In this document: positions 14,609 to 24,429 of the stretch, in pieces
Position numbering within the stretch: the first letter of the stretch is position 1
Layout of the letters: every line of letters starts with the position of its first letter
Assembly: GCA_021802645.1 (NCBI GenBank)
Contig: JAJZRO010000005.1
Location: forward strand, 1-39,020
Source: Deltaproteobacteria bacterium
GTDB taxonomy: Bacteria > Desulfobacterota > Desulfobulbia > Desulfobulbales > Desulfurivibrionaceae
Reading direction: 5' to 3'
DNA length: 39,020 bases
The notes under the pieces: generated by a model
Told to the model about the DNA's origin: nothing
What the model saw: the letters and a program-made list of their open reading frames with translations, nothing else
Database searches by the model: none
Made by a program: the position numbers and the translations under genes

Positions 14609-16414
14609 TTATCCCTGTTCTGATTTGAGGACCGCGAGGAAGGCGCTCTGCGGGATCTCGACGTTGCCCACCGTCTTCATCCGTTTCTTGCCCGCCTTCT
14701 GCTTTTCCAAGAGTTTCCGTTTCCGGCTGATATCGCCGCCATAGCATTTGGCCAGCACGTCTTTTCTGAGCGCCGAGATATTGGTGCGCGCTACGATACT
14801 GCCGCCGATGGCCGCCTGGATGGCGATCTTGAACATCTGGCGCGGGATTTCTTCCTTCAGCCGTTCGCAGGCGGCGAGCCCCCGAGCCCGGGCGCCGGAA
14901 CGGTGCACCAGCTGGGAGAGGGCGTCCACCTTGTCGCCGTTCACCAGGATATCGAGCTTGACCAGGTCGCTTTCGCGGTAATCGAGCATCTCGTAATCAA
15001 AGGAGCCGTAGCCCTGGGTGATCGACTTCAACCGGTCGTAGAAGTCGTAGATCACCTCGGCCAGGGGGAGCTCGCAGGTGAACTCCAGGCGACCCGGCAG
15101 GGGATAGTGATAGCTGGTGTTGACGCCTCTACGCTCCATGCACAGGGTCATCACCCCGCCCATGTAGCGTTCCGGCATGTGGATGGTCGCCTTGATGAAC
15201 GGTTCCTCGATGCGGGCGATGCGGGCCGGGTCCGGGAAGTAGGCCGGGTTGTCCACCTCGATGTTGGTGCCGTCGTTTAGGGTGACGTGGTAGTTGACCG
15301 ATGGCACGGTGAGGATGAGCGAGAGGTCGAACTCGCGCTCCAGCCGTTCCTGCACCACCTCGAGATGAAGCAGGCCGAGGAAGCCGCAGCGGAAGCCGAA
15401 GCCCAGCGCGGTGGAGCTGTCCTTCTGGAAGGTGAGCGCCGCGTCGTTCAAGGTGAGCTTCTCTATCGCCGCGGCCAGGGCTTCGTAGTCGTCGGTGGAG
15501 ACCGGATAGATCGAGGAGAAGACCACCTGTTTCGCCTCCTTGAAGCCGGGCAGCGGCGTGGCGCAGGGGCGCTCCTTCAAGGTGATGGTATCGCCGGCGC
15601 GGGTGTCGCTGATGTTCTTGATGCCGGCGATGATGTAGCCGACCTGGCCGGCGGCGAGCTCTGGCTGCGGCTCGCGGTGCAGCCGGAAGAAGCCGACCTC
15701 CTCCACCCGGTAGGTGGCGTTGTTGGACAGGAAGAGGATGGTGTCGCCGGCCTTGACCCGGCCTTGAAAGACGCGGCAGGAGATGATGGTGCCGCGGAAG
15801 GAGTCGTACTGGGCGTCGAAGATCAGCGCCGAGAGCGGCGCCTCGGGGTCGCCCTTGGGCGGCGGCAGGTAGTTGACTACTGCCTCGAGGATGGCATCCA
15901 CCCCCAGGCCGGTCTTGGCCGAGCATTTCTGGATGTGCTCGGCCTCGAGGCCGAGATCGTCGGTGATCTGGGCGGCGATGGCCTCCGGGTCGGCCGCCGG
16001 CAGGTCGATCTTGTTGATCACCGGAATGATCTCCAGATCGTGTTCCATGGCGAGATAGAGGTTGGCCAGGGTCTGGGCCTCGACGCCTTGGGCGGCGTCC
16101 ACCAGCAGGAGCGCCCCTTCGCAGGAGGCCAAGGCGCGTGAGACCTCATAGCTGAAATCCACGTGGCCCGGGGTGTCGACCAGATTCAAGAGGTAGTGCT
16201 GGCCGTCCTTGGCGTGGTAAGGCAGACAGATGGTCTGGCTTTTGATGGTGATGCCGCGTTCCCGCTCGATCTCCATGTTGTCGAGTAGCTGGTCCTGGAA
16301 CTCGCGGTCGGTCACCATGCCGCAGAGCTGGATGAGGCGGTCGGCCAGGGTGGACTTGCCGTGGTCGATATGGGCGATGATGCTGAAGTTGCGAATGTTT
16401 TTTAACTGTACCAT
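14609..16414 (-). CDS. lepA: Elongation factor 4 (LepA)
   Basis: A 601-residue ribosome-dependent GTPase. G1 is A-H-I-D-H-G-K-S-T near residue 14, G3 is D-T-P-G-H-V-D-F, and G4 is N-K-I-D. R-E-R-G-I-T-I is the switch I signature. Domains II, III ([11 protein letters not shown]), V and the LepA-specific C-terminal domain ([17 protein letters not shown]) are all present. It acts on stalled or initiating ribosomes. The usual neighbour lepB is not adjacent. The ribosome site is weak. The gene is divergent from rpoH and convergent with the two-CW gene. Confidence 0.97.
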   Translation of the reverse strand: MVQLKNIRNFSIIAHIDHGKSTLADRLIQLCGMVTDREFQDQLLDNMEIERERGITIKSQTICLPYHAKDGQHYLLNLVDTPGHVDFSYEVSRALASCEGALLLVDAAQGVEAQTLANLYLAMEHDLEIIPVINKIDLPAADPEAIAAQITDDLGLEAEHIQKCSAKTGLGVDAILEAVVNYLPPPKGDPEAPLSALIFDAQYDSFRGTIISCRVFQGRVKAGDTILFLSNNATYRVEEVGFFRLHREPQPELAAGQVGYIIAGIKNISDTRAGDTITLKERPCATPLPGFKEAKQVVFSSIYPVSTDDYEALAAAIEKLTLNDAALTFQKDSSTALGFGFRCGFLGLLHLEVVQERLEREFDLSLILTVPSVNYHVTLNDGTNIEVDNPAYFPDPARIARIEEPFIKATIHMPERYMGGVMTLCMERRGVNTSYHYPLPGRLEFTCELPLAEVIYDFYDRLKSITQGYGSFDYEMLDYRESDLVKLDILVNGDKVDALSQLVHRSGARARGLAACERLKEEIPRQMFKIAIQAAIGGSIVARTNISALRKDVLAKCYGGDISRKRKLLEKQKAGKKRMKTVGNVEIPQSAFLAVLKSEQG

Positions 16415-16604
16415 GGCGGCCTGTGTGGTGGGGCGGGCATTTTTTGCTGGGCATCCGCTGCCCGAGGGGGAAATTTTTTACCATAAAATCAGCCGGCTGC
16501 AAATAGAATTCTCGTCGTGGTCCGGCAATCCGAGGGTTGCGGCATGAGTATTGATGGCAATATTTGCCCAAATGGGGTATGACCGCAGAGTGGCTGGGAA
16601 AGGC

Positions 16605-16633
16605 TTGACCTTTCCCTTGGGGCCAACAATAAT
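16605..16633 (+). promoter_or_regulatory. rpoH: Sigma70 promoter for rpoH
   Basis: TTGACC (5/6) and AATAAT (5/6) with a 17-nt spacer, 50 nt before the coding start. It is the strongest match in the 268-nt region between lepA and rpoH; no other gene is seen there. Confidence 0.65.
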
Positions 16634-16682
16634 GATGGATACTCTGGTCGGCCAGGCTACCCTTGGGCCGCCCCACCGATAG

Positions 16683-17654
16683 ATGCCCATGAACGACGAT
16701 CCGGAACTTCTCGATATCTCCGACGACGGCCCCGAGCCGCTGGCCCACCCCCTGGTCACCCTGGACGACGACCAGCATCTGCCGGTGGCGGGCAATGCCG
16801 CGCTGCATCGTTATTTGCAGGAGATCAGCCAATACAAGCTCCTCTCCCGTGAAGAGGCCGACGACCTGGCCCGACGCTACAAGGAGACCGGCGATCAGGA
16901 GGCCGCCTACAAACTGGTTACCGCCAACCTGCGGCTGGTGGTCAAGGTGGCCATGGATTTTCAGAAATACTGGATGCAGAATTTTCTCGATCTCATCCAG
17001 GAGGGCAACGTCGGCCTGGTGCAGGCGGTGAAGAAGTTCGACCCTTACCGCCAGGTGAAGTTTTCCTACTACGCCGCTTACTGGATCCGCGCCTACATCC
17101 TCAAGTTCATCATGGACAACTGGCGGCTGGTCAAGATCGGCACCACCCAGGCCCAGCGCAAGCTCTTTTTCAGCCTGAACAAGGAGAAGAAGCTCCTCGA
17201 ATCCCAGGGGTTCAAGCCCGAACCCAAGCTGCTCGCCGAACGGCTCAACGTCAAGGAGAGCGAGGTCATCGAGATGAGCCAGCGCATGGACAACTGGGAT
17301 GTCTCGCTGGAAAGCCCGGTGCGCGAGGATTCCGACGAGGAGCAGAAGAACTTCCTGCCCGTGGCCGGTCCCACCGTCGAGGAGCGGGTGGCGGAGAAGG
17401 AGATCCATGCCTGGATGACCGATATCCTGGCCAAACTGCTCAAGACCCTCAATGACAAGGAGCAGGTCATCCTGCGCGAGCGTCTCCTGAGCGACGAGCC
17501 GGTGACGTTGCAGGAGATCGCCGACCGTTTCGGCGTTTCCCGCGAGCGGGTGCGGCAGATCGAGGTGAACCTGCTGGCCAAGATGCGCAAGTACATCGAA
17601 AAAGAAGTGCCGGACATCAAGGACTTCCTCGAGGAATTCTTCAACCCCTGGTGA
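16683..17654 (+). CDS. rpoH: RNA polymerase sigma-32 factor (RpoH)
   Basis: A 323-residue sigma factor for heat-shock promoters. Region 1.2 (A-L-H-R-Y-L-Q-E-I) is at about 40-50, and region 2 contains D-L-I-Q-E-G-N-V-G-L-V-Q-A-V and W-I-R-A-Y-I. The RpoH box Q-R-K-L-F-F-S-L sits just after region 2.4 and separates it from RpoD. Region 4.2 ends with the helix-turn-helix T-L-Q-E-I-A-D-R-F-G-V-S-R-E-R-V-R-Q-I-E. The acidic first 30 residues are unusual in composition. Start codons ATG 16683 and 16689 are both possible, neither with a good ribosome site. Confidence 0.93.
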   Translation: MPMNDDPELLDISDDGPEPLAHPLVTLDDDQHLPVAGNAALHRYLQEISQYKLLSREEADDLARRYKETGDQEAAYKLVTANLRLVVKVAMDFQKYWMQNFLDLIQEGNVGLVQAVKKFDPYRQVKFSYYAAYWIRAYILKFIMDNWRLVKIGTTQAQRKLFFSLNKEKKLLESQGFKPEPKLLAERLNVKESEVIEMSQRMDNWDVSLESPVREDSDEEQKNFLPVAGPTVEERVAEKEIHAWMTDILAKLLKTLNDKEQVILRERLLSDEPVTLQEIADRFGVSRERVRQIEVNLLAKMRKYIEKEVPDIKDFLEEFFNPW

Positions 17655-17702
17655 TGCGGGGGCGTACCCCCCACGCCGCAGATTACGAGCCTAGAGAGTG
17701 AC

Positions 17703-18896
17703 ATGACCGTACCCCTGCTTGACCTGAGGGCGCAGCTCGCCCCGTTGCGCGACGAGATCCTGACCGCGGTCACCGAGGTGATCGACTCCACCACCTACAT
17801 CATGGGCCCCAAGGTGGAGGCCCTGGAGCGCCATGTGGCCGAGTACTGCGGGGTGGAACATGCCATCGGCGTCTCCAGCGGCACCGATGCCCTGCTGCTG
17901 GCGTTGATGGCGCTTAATGTCGGCCCCGGCGACGTGGTGCTCACCACGCCGTACACCTTCTTCGCCACCATGGGCAGCATTCTGCGGCTGGGCGCCACGC
18001 CGCTCTTTGTCGACATCGACCCGGTCTCCTACAACATGGATCCGCAGCAGGCCGAGGCAGTGCTGGCGGCCCATCCCGAGGCAGCAGCCAAACTCAAGGC
18101 GATCATGCCGGTCCACCTCTATGGTCAATGCGCCGACATGGCGCCACTGCTGCGGATGGCGGCGGGTTACGGGGTGCCGGTGATCGAGGACGCGGCCCAG
18201 GCCATTGGCGCGGTCTGTCCCCTTGCCGAGGGCGGCAAGACCGTGTGGCAGCGGGCCGGCGCCATGGGCACGGCGGGCTGCTTTTCCTTTTTCCCCAGCA
18301 AGAACTTGGGCGGGATCGGCGACGGCGGCATGATCGTCACCAATGACGCGGCGCTGGCGGAAAAGATGCGGATCCTCCGGGTGCACGGCAGCGCGCCCAA
18401 GTACTACCACCGGCTGATCGGCGGCAATTTCCGGCTCGACCCGCTGCAAGCCGTGGTACTCGATATCAAACTCCCGCATCTGCCGACTTGGCATCAGGCC
18501 CGGCGCGACAACGCTGGCCGCTACCAGCGGCTGTTCACCGAGGCCGGCCTGCTGGCGACTGGCGTCGTGACTTTGCCCCACGCGGTGTATGGGGAGGCGG
18601 CCCGGCGGGACGGGGTCGCCGATCACCACATCTACAACCAGTTCGTCATCCGGGTCGAGGCGCGGGACGAACTCATCCAACACCTCCACTCCTCCGGTAT
18701 CGGCGCCGAGATCTACTACCCGGTGCCGCTCCACCAGCAGGAGTGCGTGGCCAGCCTCGGTTACGGCGGACTTTCCTTCCCCGCGGCGGAGAGAGCGGCC
18801 CAGGAAACCCTGGCCTTGCCGATCTATCCGGAATTGACCGAGGCCATGCAGCAGGAAGTGGTGGCCGCGATTGCCGCCTTTTACCGTGGGCGTTGA
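17703..18896 (+). CDS. DegT/DnrJ/EryC1-type sugar aminotransferase
   Basis: A 397-residue PLP enzyme of the DegT family, which aminates keto-sugar nucleotides for surface polysaccharides. S-S-G-T-D-A-L-L-L-A-L is the phosphate-binding turn, V-I-E-D-A-A-Q-A-I-G contains the PLP-ring aspartate, and S-F-F-P-S-K-N-L-G-G-I-G-D-G-G carries the Schiff-base lysine. The C-terminal Y-Y-P-V-P-L-H-Q-Q is typical. It follows rpoH by 48 nt and is followed after 18 nt by the TPR/beta-barrel gene, which supports a shared role in polysaccharide or surface sugar metabolism. The substrate is not predictable. Confidence 0.9.
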   Translation: MTVPLLDLRAQLAPLRDEILTAVTEVIDSTTYIMGPKVEALERHVAEYCGVEHAIGVSSGTDALLLALMALNVGPGDVVLTTPYTFFATMGSILRLGATPLFVDIDPVSYNMDPQQAEAVLAAHPEAAAKLKAIMPVHLYGQCADMAPLLRMAAGYGVPVIEDAAQAIGAVCPLAEGGKTVWQRAGAMGTAGCFSFFPSKNLGGIGDGGMIVTNDAALAEKMRILRVHGSAPKYYHRLIGGNFRLDPLQAVVLDIKLPHLPTWHQARRDNAGRYQRLFTEAGLLATGVVTLPHAVYGEAARRDGVADHHIYNQFVIRVEARDELIQHLHSSGIGAEIYYPVPLHQQECVASLGYGGLSFPAAERAAQETLALPIYPELTEAMQQEVVAAIAAFYRGR

Positions 18897-18914
18897 CGCA
18901 AGAGGGCGGGACTG

Positions 18915-21900
18915 ATGCTCTTCCCGGCGGAACGAGAAAAAGGGCGACCGGCGTGGTGGTGGGCAAGCGGGACTGATGCTGCCTGCTGTCGGCCGACGTG
19001 GTGCCCCTGGGTTTCGTGCTGCCTGCTGCTTTTGCCTTTCATCTTCCCCGCTCCTTTATGCGCCGCCAGCGCCGCCAACCCAGGAGAGCCGGTGCCACAC
19101 CGGGAGATCGTGCAGCAAGGCACACAGCCGCAGGCGCGCTGGAAAATCTTATGGGATCAGGCCCGCGCCCAAGCCAGGGCGGGGCATCCGGCCGTGGCGG
19201 CCGACCTCTATGAAGAGGTGCTCCGCCTCAAGGGTGATATCGAGGAGGCGCGCTGGGAACTGGCCCGGATCTGGCTGCTCCTGAAAAAACCGGATCGGGC
19301 GCTCCCGCATTTGGAGCGGTTGGTGGAGATGGCGCCGGCTAACGGTGAGTATCAGAGCGCCTTGGCTGGCGTGCTGCAGCAGCGCGGGCAGTATGGCCGG
19401 AGTGTGGAGTTGTATGGCCGGGCGTTGGAAGCGGAACCAGCCAACAGCAGGGCGCTGAAGGGAATCAGCGAAAATTTGTTGGCGTTGGGGAAACGGGCCG
19501 AGGCGGTGCCGTACCTTGAGCGATGGTATGCGGCGGCACCGGCCACTCCAGGGTTGCGCCGACTGCTGGCCGACGTTTACTACGACCAGGGATGGTACGA
19601 CAAGGCGCGACCTTTCCTGGCAGATCTGGCTGTCGGTTCGCGGGATCCGGAGTTGCTCCGACGCGCGGCCCTTACTCATGCCAAACTCGGTCTGGCCAGC
19701 CAGGCGGCGGAATACTGGAAAAAGCTCCTGCACCTTGATCCGGCCAGTAGGGAGGCGCGGGCCTTTCTGGCGGAATATTATGAAAAAGAAGGGCAAGGCG
19801 AGGAGGCCTTGGTCTTTCTCCTGCCACGGGTTGCGCATGAACCGCGCAACCCGGCGCTGCTCAAGCGGGTCGGCCAGCTGTATCTCACCATGGGGCAGCG
19901 CGCCATGGCCTTGCCGTATTTCGAACGATATGTGGAACTGAGACCCACCGACCGGGAGGTGCTGCGGTTGGTGGTGGACCTTAACGCCGGGCTCGGCAAC
20001 CGGGCGGAGACCCTGGCCAGCCTCGAACGTCTGCTGGCGGTGGAACCCCAGCCGGAGCTGGCGAAACTCAAGCAGGCAGCCTATCTCTACGAGGCGCAGG
20101 GGCAGTTGGACCGCGCTTTGCCGCTCTACGAGCGCATCATCGAGAGCACACCGGATGATCCGGAGATCGTTTCGCGCTTGGCCCAAGCGCTTTCGACCCA
20201 GGGCGACGATCAGGCGGCGCAGGCGTTGTGGGAGCAACTGGGCAAGCGCCAGAAATTGCTGGAGGCACTGGAAGGCCTCCATGGCCAGGAACCGGCGAAT
20301 CGCGTGGTGATGTTGCGACTCGCCACCATGTATCTGGCCAAGGATGCCCTGGAAAAAAGCCGGCAGATGTTCGACAAACTCGCGGCGGCGGGTGAGCGCA
20401 GCCCGAATTTCCTGGCGGCGCGGGGGAGTTATTACGAACGGATCGGGCAGCTTGACCATGCCCTCACGGATTACGATGCCGCCCTGGCTGCCTGGCCAAC
20501 CCGTCACGAGTTGCGGGTGCGTTGTCTGCGTCTGGCCGGAGCCCTTGGCTATGACGACCGGGTAACCGCCTATGCCGGGGTGCTCGTGGCCGCAGACCGG
20601 CGGGGGGAGGCGGTGCCGCCATTCCGACTGGCCGTGGCTAATGCCTATCGCGATGGAGGATTGTGGCAAGAGGCGGCGGCATGGTATGGGCAGGCTCTGG
20701 CGCAGGCCCATACCCCGCAGGAACGGACGGAAATCTTGCTCGAACTCGCGCGGCTTCATGAGGAAGCCGGCCGCCTCTATGAGGCGGAGCAAACCGCCCG
20801 AACGGCGGCTCTGGAAAGTCCTGGCAGTACCACGGCCTATCTGCGGCTCTTCGATCTGGCGCTGCGGCGGCAGGCCATCGCCGACGCCGCGACCTGGCTG
20901 GCGCAGCTGGAGAACCTTAGCCAACGGGGTGGAGAACCAAGTGGCCCAGCGGGGGAAGGGTCCAGGACGGCCACGGTGCCGGTGGCGGAGTTGCAAGCCC
21001 GTTTGCTGGCCGCCCAGGGCGAGCACAAGGAAGCCATCAGAAGGCTGCGCGTCATGCTCGCCGAGCTCTCTTCGGTGGCGGCGAATCAATCCTCTGTGCA
21101 ATCGAATCGGCTTCGTCATGACCTGATCGTCCTGCTGGGTCGCTCATTGCTGGCGGCCGGACGGGCGCCGGAGGCCGAGGTGCTGCTGCGGCGGGAGTGG
21201 ACCGGCAATCAGGAAAATCTGGCCGCGGCGGTGGTGCTTATCAAGGTTTACGCTGCGTTGGGGCAGGAACCGCAAGCCAGGGAGATTTTTGCCCAGGCGC
21301 GCAAGGCCGCCGAGGTGGATGCCGGTCGTGTGATCGAGTTGCTGCGGCTGTGCGGGCAGGAAAAATGCTTTGCCGAGGTGCTGGCCATGGTGACGACCCA
21401 CCCGGAATTGGCTGGTCACTCCCTGGTGGTGCAGCGGGCCGAGATCGTGGCCGCCGCCAACCACGGCGAACAGGAACAGGCCTTGGATTTGCTGGCGAAA
21501 TTGAGCCAGCGCTATCCGGCGGAATACGATCTGGTGTTGCAGCGCGGCGAATTGTTGTCGCAGCGCGGTCATCTGGCCGAGGCGTTGCAGGCCCTCGATG
21601 CCTTGCCGGCCGCCGTCCGGCAACAACCGGAAGCGCGCCTGCTGCGGGGCCGTATCCAGTGGACCATGGGGGATCGGCCGGCAGCGCTGCGCACCTTGCA
21701 GGAGAGCCTGACGCCATCGGTGGAGGAGGAGTTGGTCGCCGCCGCCCATGCCGACGGAGTCGGCCTGCCGGTGGTGGAGCCGCCGGGACTCTGGTCGCGA
21801 ATTGTCGAGGGTGGCGAGGAGTCGATGCCGATTGCGGCCTTGGTCATGATGCCGCAGCATTTTTTGACCGAGGTGGACAGCGCGAAGGAGCCAGGCGTCA

Positions 21901-23105
21901 GCCACCTTGCCACCCCGCTCTATGCCCGCTACGAATGGCAGCGGCGGATCGAGGCCGAGCTGCGGGCCAAGAAGGCGGTGGATCGTCGTGAATATTTCGC
22001 TGCCGCGAAGGAATACGAAAAACTGGTGCGCGAGTATCCCACCGACGGCTCGGTGCTCTACGATCTGGCTGGTGTCTACAGCAAGTTGGAGCAGCCGGCG
22101 GAAGAAGCCGCGATTTATGCGACCCTGCAGGCCAACGGAGAGGAATATCCGGGACTTGCCGCTGCCGCCGAACGGAACCAGTTGCAGCGAGAGCCGCATT
22201 CGGCAATTGCGTACAGCTCGCAGCGGGAAGAAGGCCGCGGTGGCTACAAGGCGATGGAACAGGAACGGATGACGCTGAGTCACCGCTATGCCCCGGGGTT
22301 GCAACAGGAGATTACCGTCGACCTCAACCGGATCGATTACCGGTCGACCACTGGCGAATCCGCGGTAAAGGCGAACCGGGCCGAGGCGGGCTACGCGCGG
22401 CGGCTTTTTTCCGGGCTGACGCTGAGCGCGGGGGGTGGGGTCTCCGCGCTGGAGGACGGCGCCAATATCTTCTTGGCCCGTTGCGCGCTGGCTGGCGACC
22501 TGGGTGACCGGCTGTGGACCAGCCTTTCCTATCGGCGGGATGTGGTCGAGGACACGGTGGCGAGCCTCACCCGCGCCATTGTCCAGGAGGCGGTGAAGGC
22601 GAAGGCGGCGGTGGATTTGCTGCCCCGGCTGCAGGTGGGTACCGGTTATGACTATACCGGTTTTTCCGACAACAACTGGACGCAAGGCTACGATCTCTGG
22701 GCCTCATACATTCTGATTACCGATCCCACCCTGCTGAAGTTGACGTACACCTATGATTTCAAGGACTCGTTGGAGGCGCCGCGGATACAAGGCCCGGTGC
22801 TGGCCGATGGTTTTGCCGCCGAGGATCACCCCTATTGGGCGCCGCGCAGCTATTGGCAGAAGCGCTTCAATGTCTTCTTCCGTCACCAGTTGGGCGACGA
22901 CCCTTACCGCCGCGAGGCACCGCGTTATTACACCGCCTCGTACACCTTGATCTACGATTCCAATGGCTATCCGTTGCAGGCGTGGGAAGGCGGGCTCTTT
23001 GTCGAATGGTTGCCCGGCATGCTGCTGAAAGCATCGGGAGGGCTGACCACGGGCAAGGATTACCGTAGCCGCGGTTTCTCTCTTTCCTTGATCCATCGCT
23101 GGTAA
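18915..23105 (+). CDS. TPR plus outer-membrane beta-barrel protein (PelB/BcsC/PgaA-like)
   Basis: A 1396-residue protein. Residues about 30-52 form a signal peptide (L-L-L-L-P-F-I-F-P-A-P-L-C-A-A-S-A) after an unusually long N-region. About 70-1090 hold many tetratricopeptide repeats of the A-x-x-x-Y-E-x-x-L type. From about 1110 to the end the sequence alternates short amphipathic strands and turns and finishes with L-S-L-I-H-R-W, the C-terminal aromatic of an outer-membrane barrel. This is the layout of polysaccharide export porins such as PelB, BcsC and PgaA. No synthase or c-di-GMP protein gene is nearby except the aminotransferase 18 nt upstream. The only in-frame start is ATG 18915. Export of a glycan is an inference. 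Confidence 0.8.
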   Translation: MLFPAEREKGRPAWWWASGTDAACCRPTWCPWVSCCLLLLPFIFPAPLCAASAANPGEPVPHREIVQQGTQPQARWKILWDQARAQARAGHPAVAADLYEEVLRLKGDIEEARWELARIWLLLKKPDRALPHLERLVEMAPANGEYQSALAGVLQQRGQYGRSVELYGRALEAEPANSRALKGISENLLALGKRAEAVPYLERWYAAAPATPGLRRLLADVYYDQGWYDKARPFLADLAVGSRDPELLRRAALTHAKLGLASQAAEYWKKLLHLDPASREARAFLAEYYEKEGQGEEALVFLLPRVAHEPRNPALLKRVGQLYLTMGQRAMALPYFERYVELRPTDREVLRLVVDLNAGLGNRAETLASLERLLAVEPQPELAKLKQAAYLYEAQGQLDRALPLYERIIESTPDDPEIVSRLAQALSTQGDDQAAQALWEQLGKRQKLLEALEGLHGQEPANRVVMLRLATMYLAKDALEKSRQMFDKLAAAGERSPNFLAARGSYYERIGQLDHALTDYDAALAAWPTRHELRVRCLRLAGALGYDDRVTAYAGVLVAADRRGEAVPPFRLAVANAYRDGGLWQEAAAWYGQALAQAHTPQERTEILLELARLHEEAGRLYEAEQTARTAALESPGSTTAYLRLFDLALRRQAIADAATWLAQLENLSQRGGEPSGPAGEGSRTATVPVAELQARLLAAQGEHKEAIRRLRVMLAELSSVAANQSSVQSNRLRHDLIVLLGRSLLAAGRAPEAEVLLRREWTGNQENLAAAVVLIKVYAALGQEPQAREIFAQARKAAEVDAGRVIELLRLCGQEKCFAEVLAMVTTHPELAGHSLVVQRAEIVAAANHGEQEQALDLLAKLSQRYPAEYDLVLQRGELLSQRGHLAEALQALDALPAAVRQQPEARLLRGRIQWTMGDRPAALRTLQESLTPSVEEELVAAAHADGVGLPVVEPPGLWSRIVEGGEESMPIAALVMMPQHFLTEVDSAKEPGVSHLATPLYARYEWQRRIEAELRAKKAVDRREYFAAAKEYEKLVREYPTDGSVLYDLAGVYSKLEQPAEEAAIYATLQANGEEYPGLAAAAERNQLQREPHSAIAYSSQREEGRGGYKAMEQERMTLSHRYAPGLQQEITVDLNRIDYRSTTGESAVKANRAEAGYARRLFSGLTLSAGGGVSALEDGANIFLARCALAGDLGDRLWTSLSYRRDVVEDTVASLTRAIVQEAVKAKAAVDLLPRLQVGTGYDYTGFSDNNWTQGYDLWASYILITDPTLLKLTYTYDFKDSLEAPRIQGPVLADGFAAEDHPYWAPRSYWQKRFNVFFRHQLGDDPYRREAPRYYTASYTLIYDSNGYPLQAWEGGLFVEWLPGMLLKASGGLTTGKDYRSRGFSLSLIHRW

Positions 23106-23173
23106 GGGGCTTGTTGCAATCCCCCCTCAGGTATGGTAGTTTCAGACGCCTGCGGTAAGGTATGTGCCGTTCC

Positions 23174-23217
23174 GCCGTTTTCCAGCCCAGGCGCCGGGAA
23201 AACGGCTTCCTTTTTTT
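23174..23217 (+). terminator. Rho-independent terminator
   Basis: A perfect 10-bp stem GCCGTTTTCC / GGAAAACGGC with a 13-nt loop is followed by TTCC and seven T. It ends transcription of the aminotransferase-TPR operon. It is the best classic terminator in the window. Confidence 0.9.
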
Positions 23218-23293
23218 ATCGGTCCCCGCACGACGATGACGTTCGTTGGTTTTGCTGCGGCATGGTGCGGCCGGTTGGTACGGAGGTGGAGGC

Positions 23294-23776
23294 ATGGTTG
23301 AGCGGATTCCCATGACCCAGAAGGGGTATGACAAGCTGCGCCAGGAGTTGAGCCATCTGCAGAAGGTGGAGCGGCTTGCGGTGATCGAGGCGATCGAGCG
23401 CGCCCGTGAACATGGCGACCTGCGGGAAAACGCCGAGTACCATGCGGCCAAGGAGCGACAGGGCCATGTCGAGGGCCGGATCATGGAACTCAAGGACAAG
23501 CTGAGTCGGGCCGAGGTCATTGACTGCACGGCCATCGATTGCGAGCGGGTGGTCTTTGGCGCGGTAGTGACCGTGGTCGATCTCAATACCGACGGCGAGG
23601 CGCGTTATCAGTTGCTGGGGCCGGAGGAAGCAAATGTGGAGCGGGGCAGCATCTCGGTGCTCTCACCCATGGGCCGTTCCATGATCGGCAAGTGCGTTGG
23701 CGACGAAGTCACCGTCAAGACGCCAGGCGGCATCCGCCAGTTTGAAATCCTTGATATCTCGCGGCCGGACGAGTAA
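23294..23776 (+). CDS. greA: Transcription elongation factor GreA
   Basis: A 160-residue protein. Residues 1-75 are the coiled coil that enters the RNA polymerase secondary channel, with tip acidic residues in R-E-H-G-D-L-R-E-N-A-E-Y. About 80-158 are the FKBP-like domain with S-P-M-G-R-S-M-I-G and a V-T-V-K-T-P-G-G turn. It rescues backtracked polymerase by stimulating transcript cleavage. ATG 23294 has GGAGG 7 nt upstream; the frame is open further but without similarity. It converges with the TetR gene 18 nt away. Confidence 0.96.
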   Translation: MVERIPMTQKGYDKLRQELSHLQKVERLAVIEAIERAREHGDLRENAEYHAAKERQGHVEGRIMELKDKLSRAEVIDCTAIDCERVVFGAVVTVVDLNTDGEARYQLLGPEEANVERGSISVLSPMGRSMIGKCVGDEVTVKTPGGIRQFEILDISRPDE

Positions 23777-23794
23777 TCCCGGCCCCCTGCCTCG

Positions 23795-24382
23795 TTATCG
23801 TTCTTCCAGGATTCCTTCCAAGAAGATTGCGCTGATTTGGGCGGCTGCCTCCTCGATGGTGTAGCTGTGGTTCGGCGAGAGCACCCAGAGCCGGGCGGTT
23901 TCGTCCAGGGCGCCGAAGAAGGCGCGCTTGAACACCCCCGGCAGCACGCTTTCCCGAAACATCCCCATCTCTTTTCCTTTCTTCACGATGGCGGAGATGA
24001 TGTCCACGTACTCGATGAATTTGGTGTTGCGGTACTCGCGCATGAATTTGTTGCACTGCCGCAACTCCATCTGCAGTACCTCGGCCAGTTCCCGTTTTTC
24101 TTCCATCAGCTTCAGGTGATGGAGGGCAAAGAGTCGCAACATCTGGCGCGGGTCGTTTTCCTGTTCGATCAGGAGCTTGACCTCGAGGATGATCTTGCCG
24201 ATCTCCTCCTCGAACAGCGAGATGAGGATGTCGTACTTGTTGTTGAAGTAGAGATAGATGGTGCCGTCAGCGACCTGCGCCTCCTTGGCGATGTCGGAGA
24301 TGCGGGCGTTGTAGAAGCCCTTGCGGGAGAAGACCTTGATCGCTGCGTCGATGATCTTTGAGTGTTTGTCGGCCGTACGCAT
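23795..24382 (-). CDS. FadR-type TetR family regulator
   Basis: A 195-residue repressor. Residues 8-54 form the TetR helix-turn-helix (I-I-D-A-A-I-K-V-F ... V-A-D-G-T-I-Y-L-Y-F-N-N-K). The ligand domain has the L-Q-M-E-L-R-Q-C-N and F-G-A-L-D-E-T-A-R-L-W motifs that I recognise from Bacillus FadR, the acyl-CoA-responsive repressor of fatty-acid degradation. The same A-D-G-T-I-Y-L-Y-F ... D-I-L-I-S-L-F run supports this. Its own promoter carries a FadR-like operator (separate entry), so autoregulation is likely. No beta-oxidation genes lie in the window. The ligand is inferred, not shown. Confidence 0.88.
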   Translation of the reverse strand: MRTADKHSKIIDAAIKVFSRKGFYNARISDIAKEAQVADGTIYLYFNNKYDILISLFEEEIGKIILEVKLLIEQENDPRQMLRLFALHHLKLMEEKRELAEVLQMELRQCNKFMREYRNTKFIEYVDIISAIVKKGKEMGMFRESVLPGVFKRAFFGALDETARLWVLSPNHSYTIEEAAAQISAIFLEGILEER

Positions 24383-24429
24383 GGGATGGGGTGAGGGCAG
24401 TGTTACAAAGCGTGACAGTGTTAGACGAT

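Noticed and set aside
19149-22685. Two very long minus-strand open frames opposite the TPR gene
   Set aside because: Shadow frames of a GC-rich coding region; the plus frame has clear TPR periodicity, a signal peptide and a barrel end.
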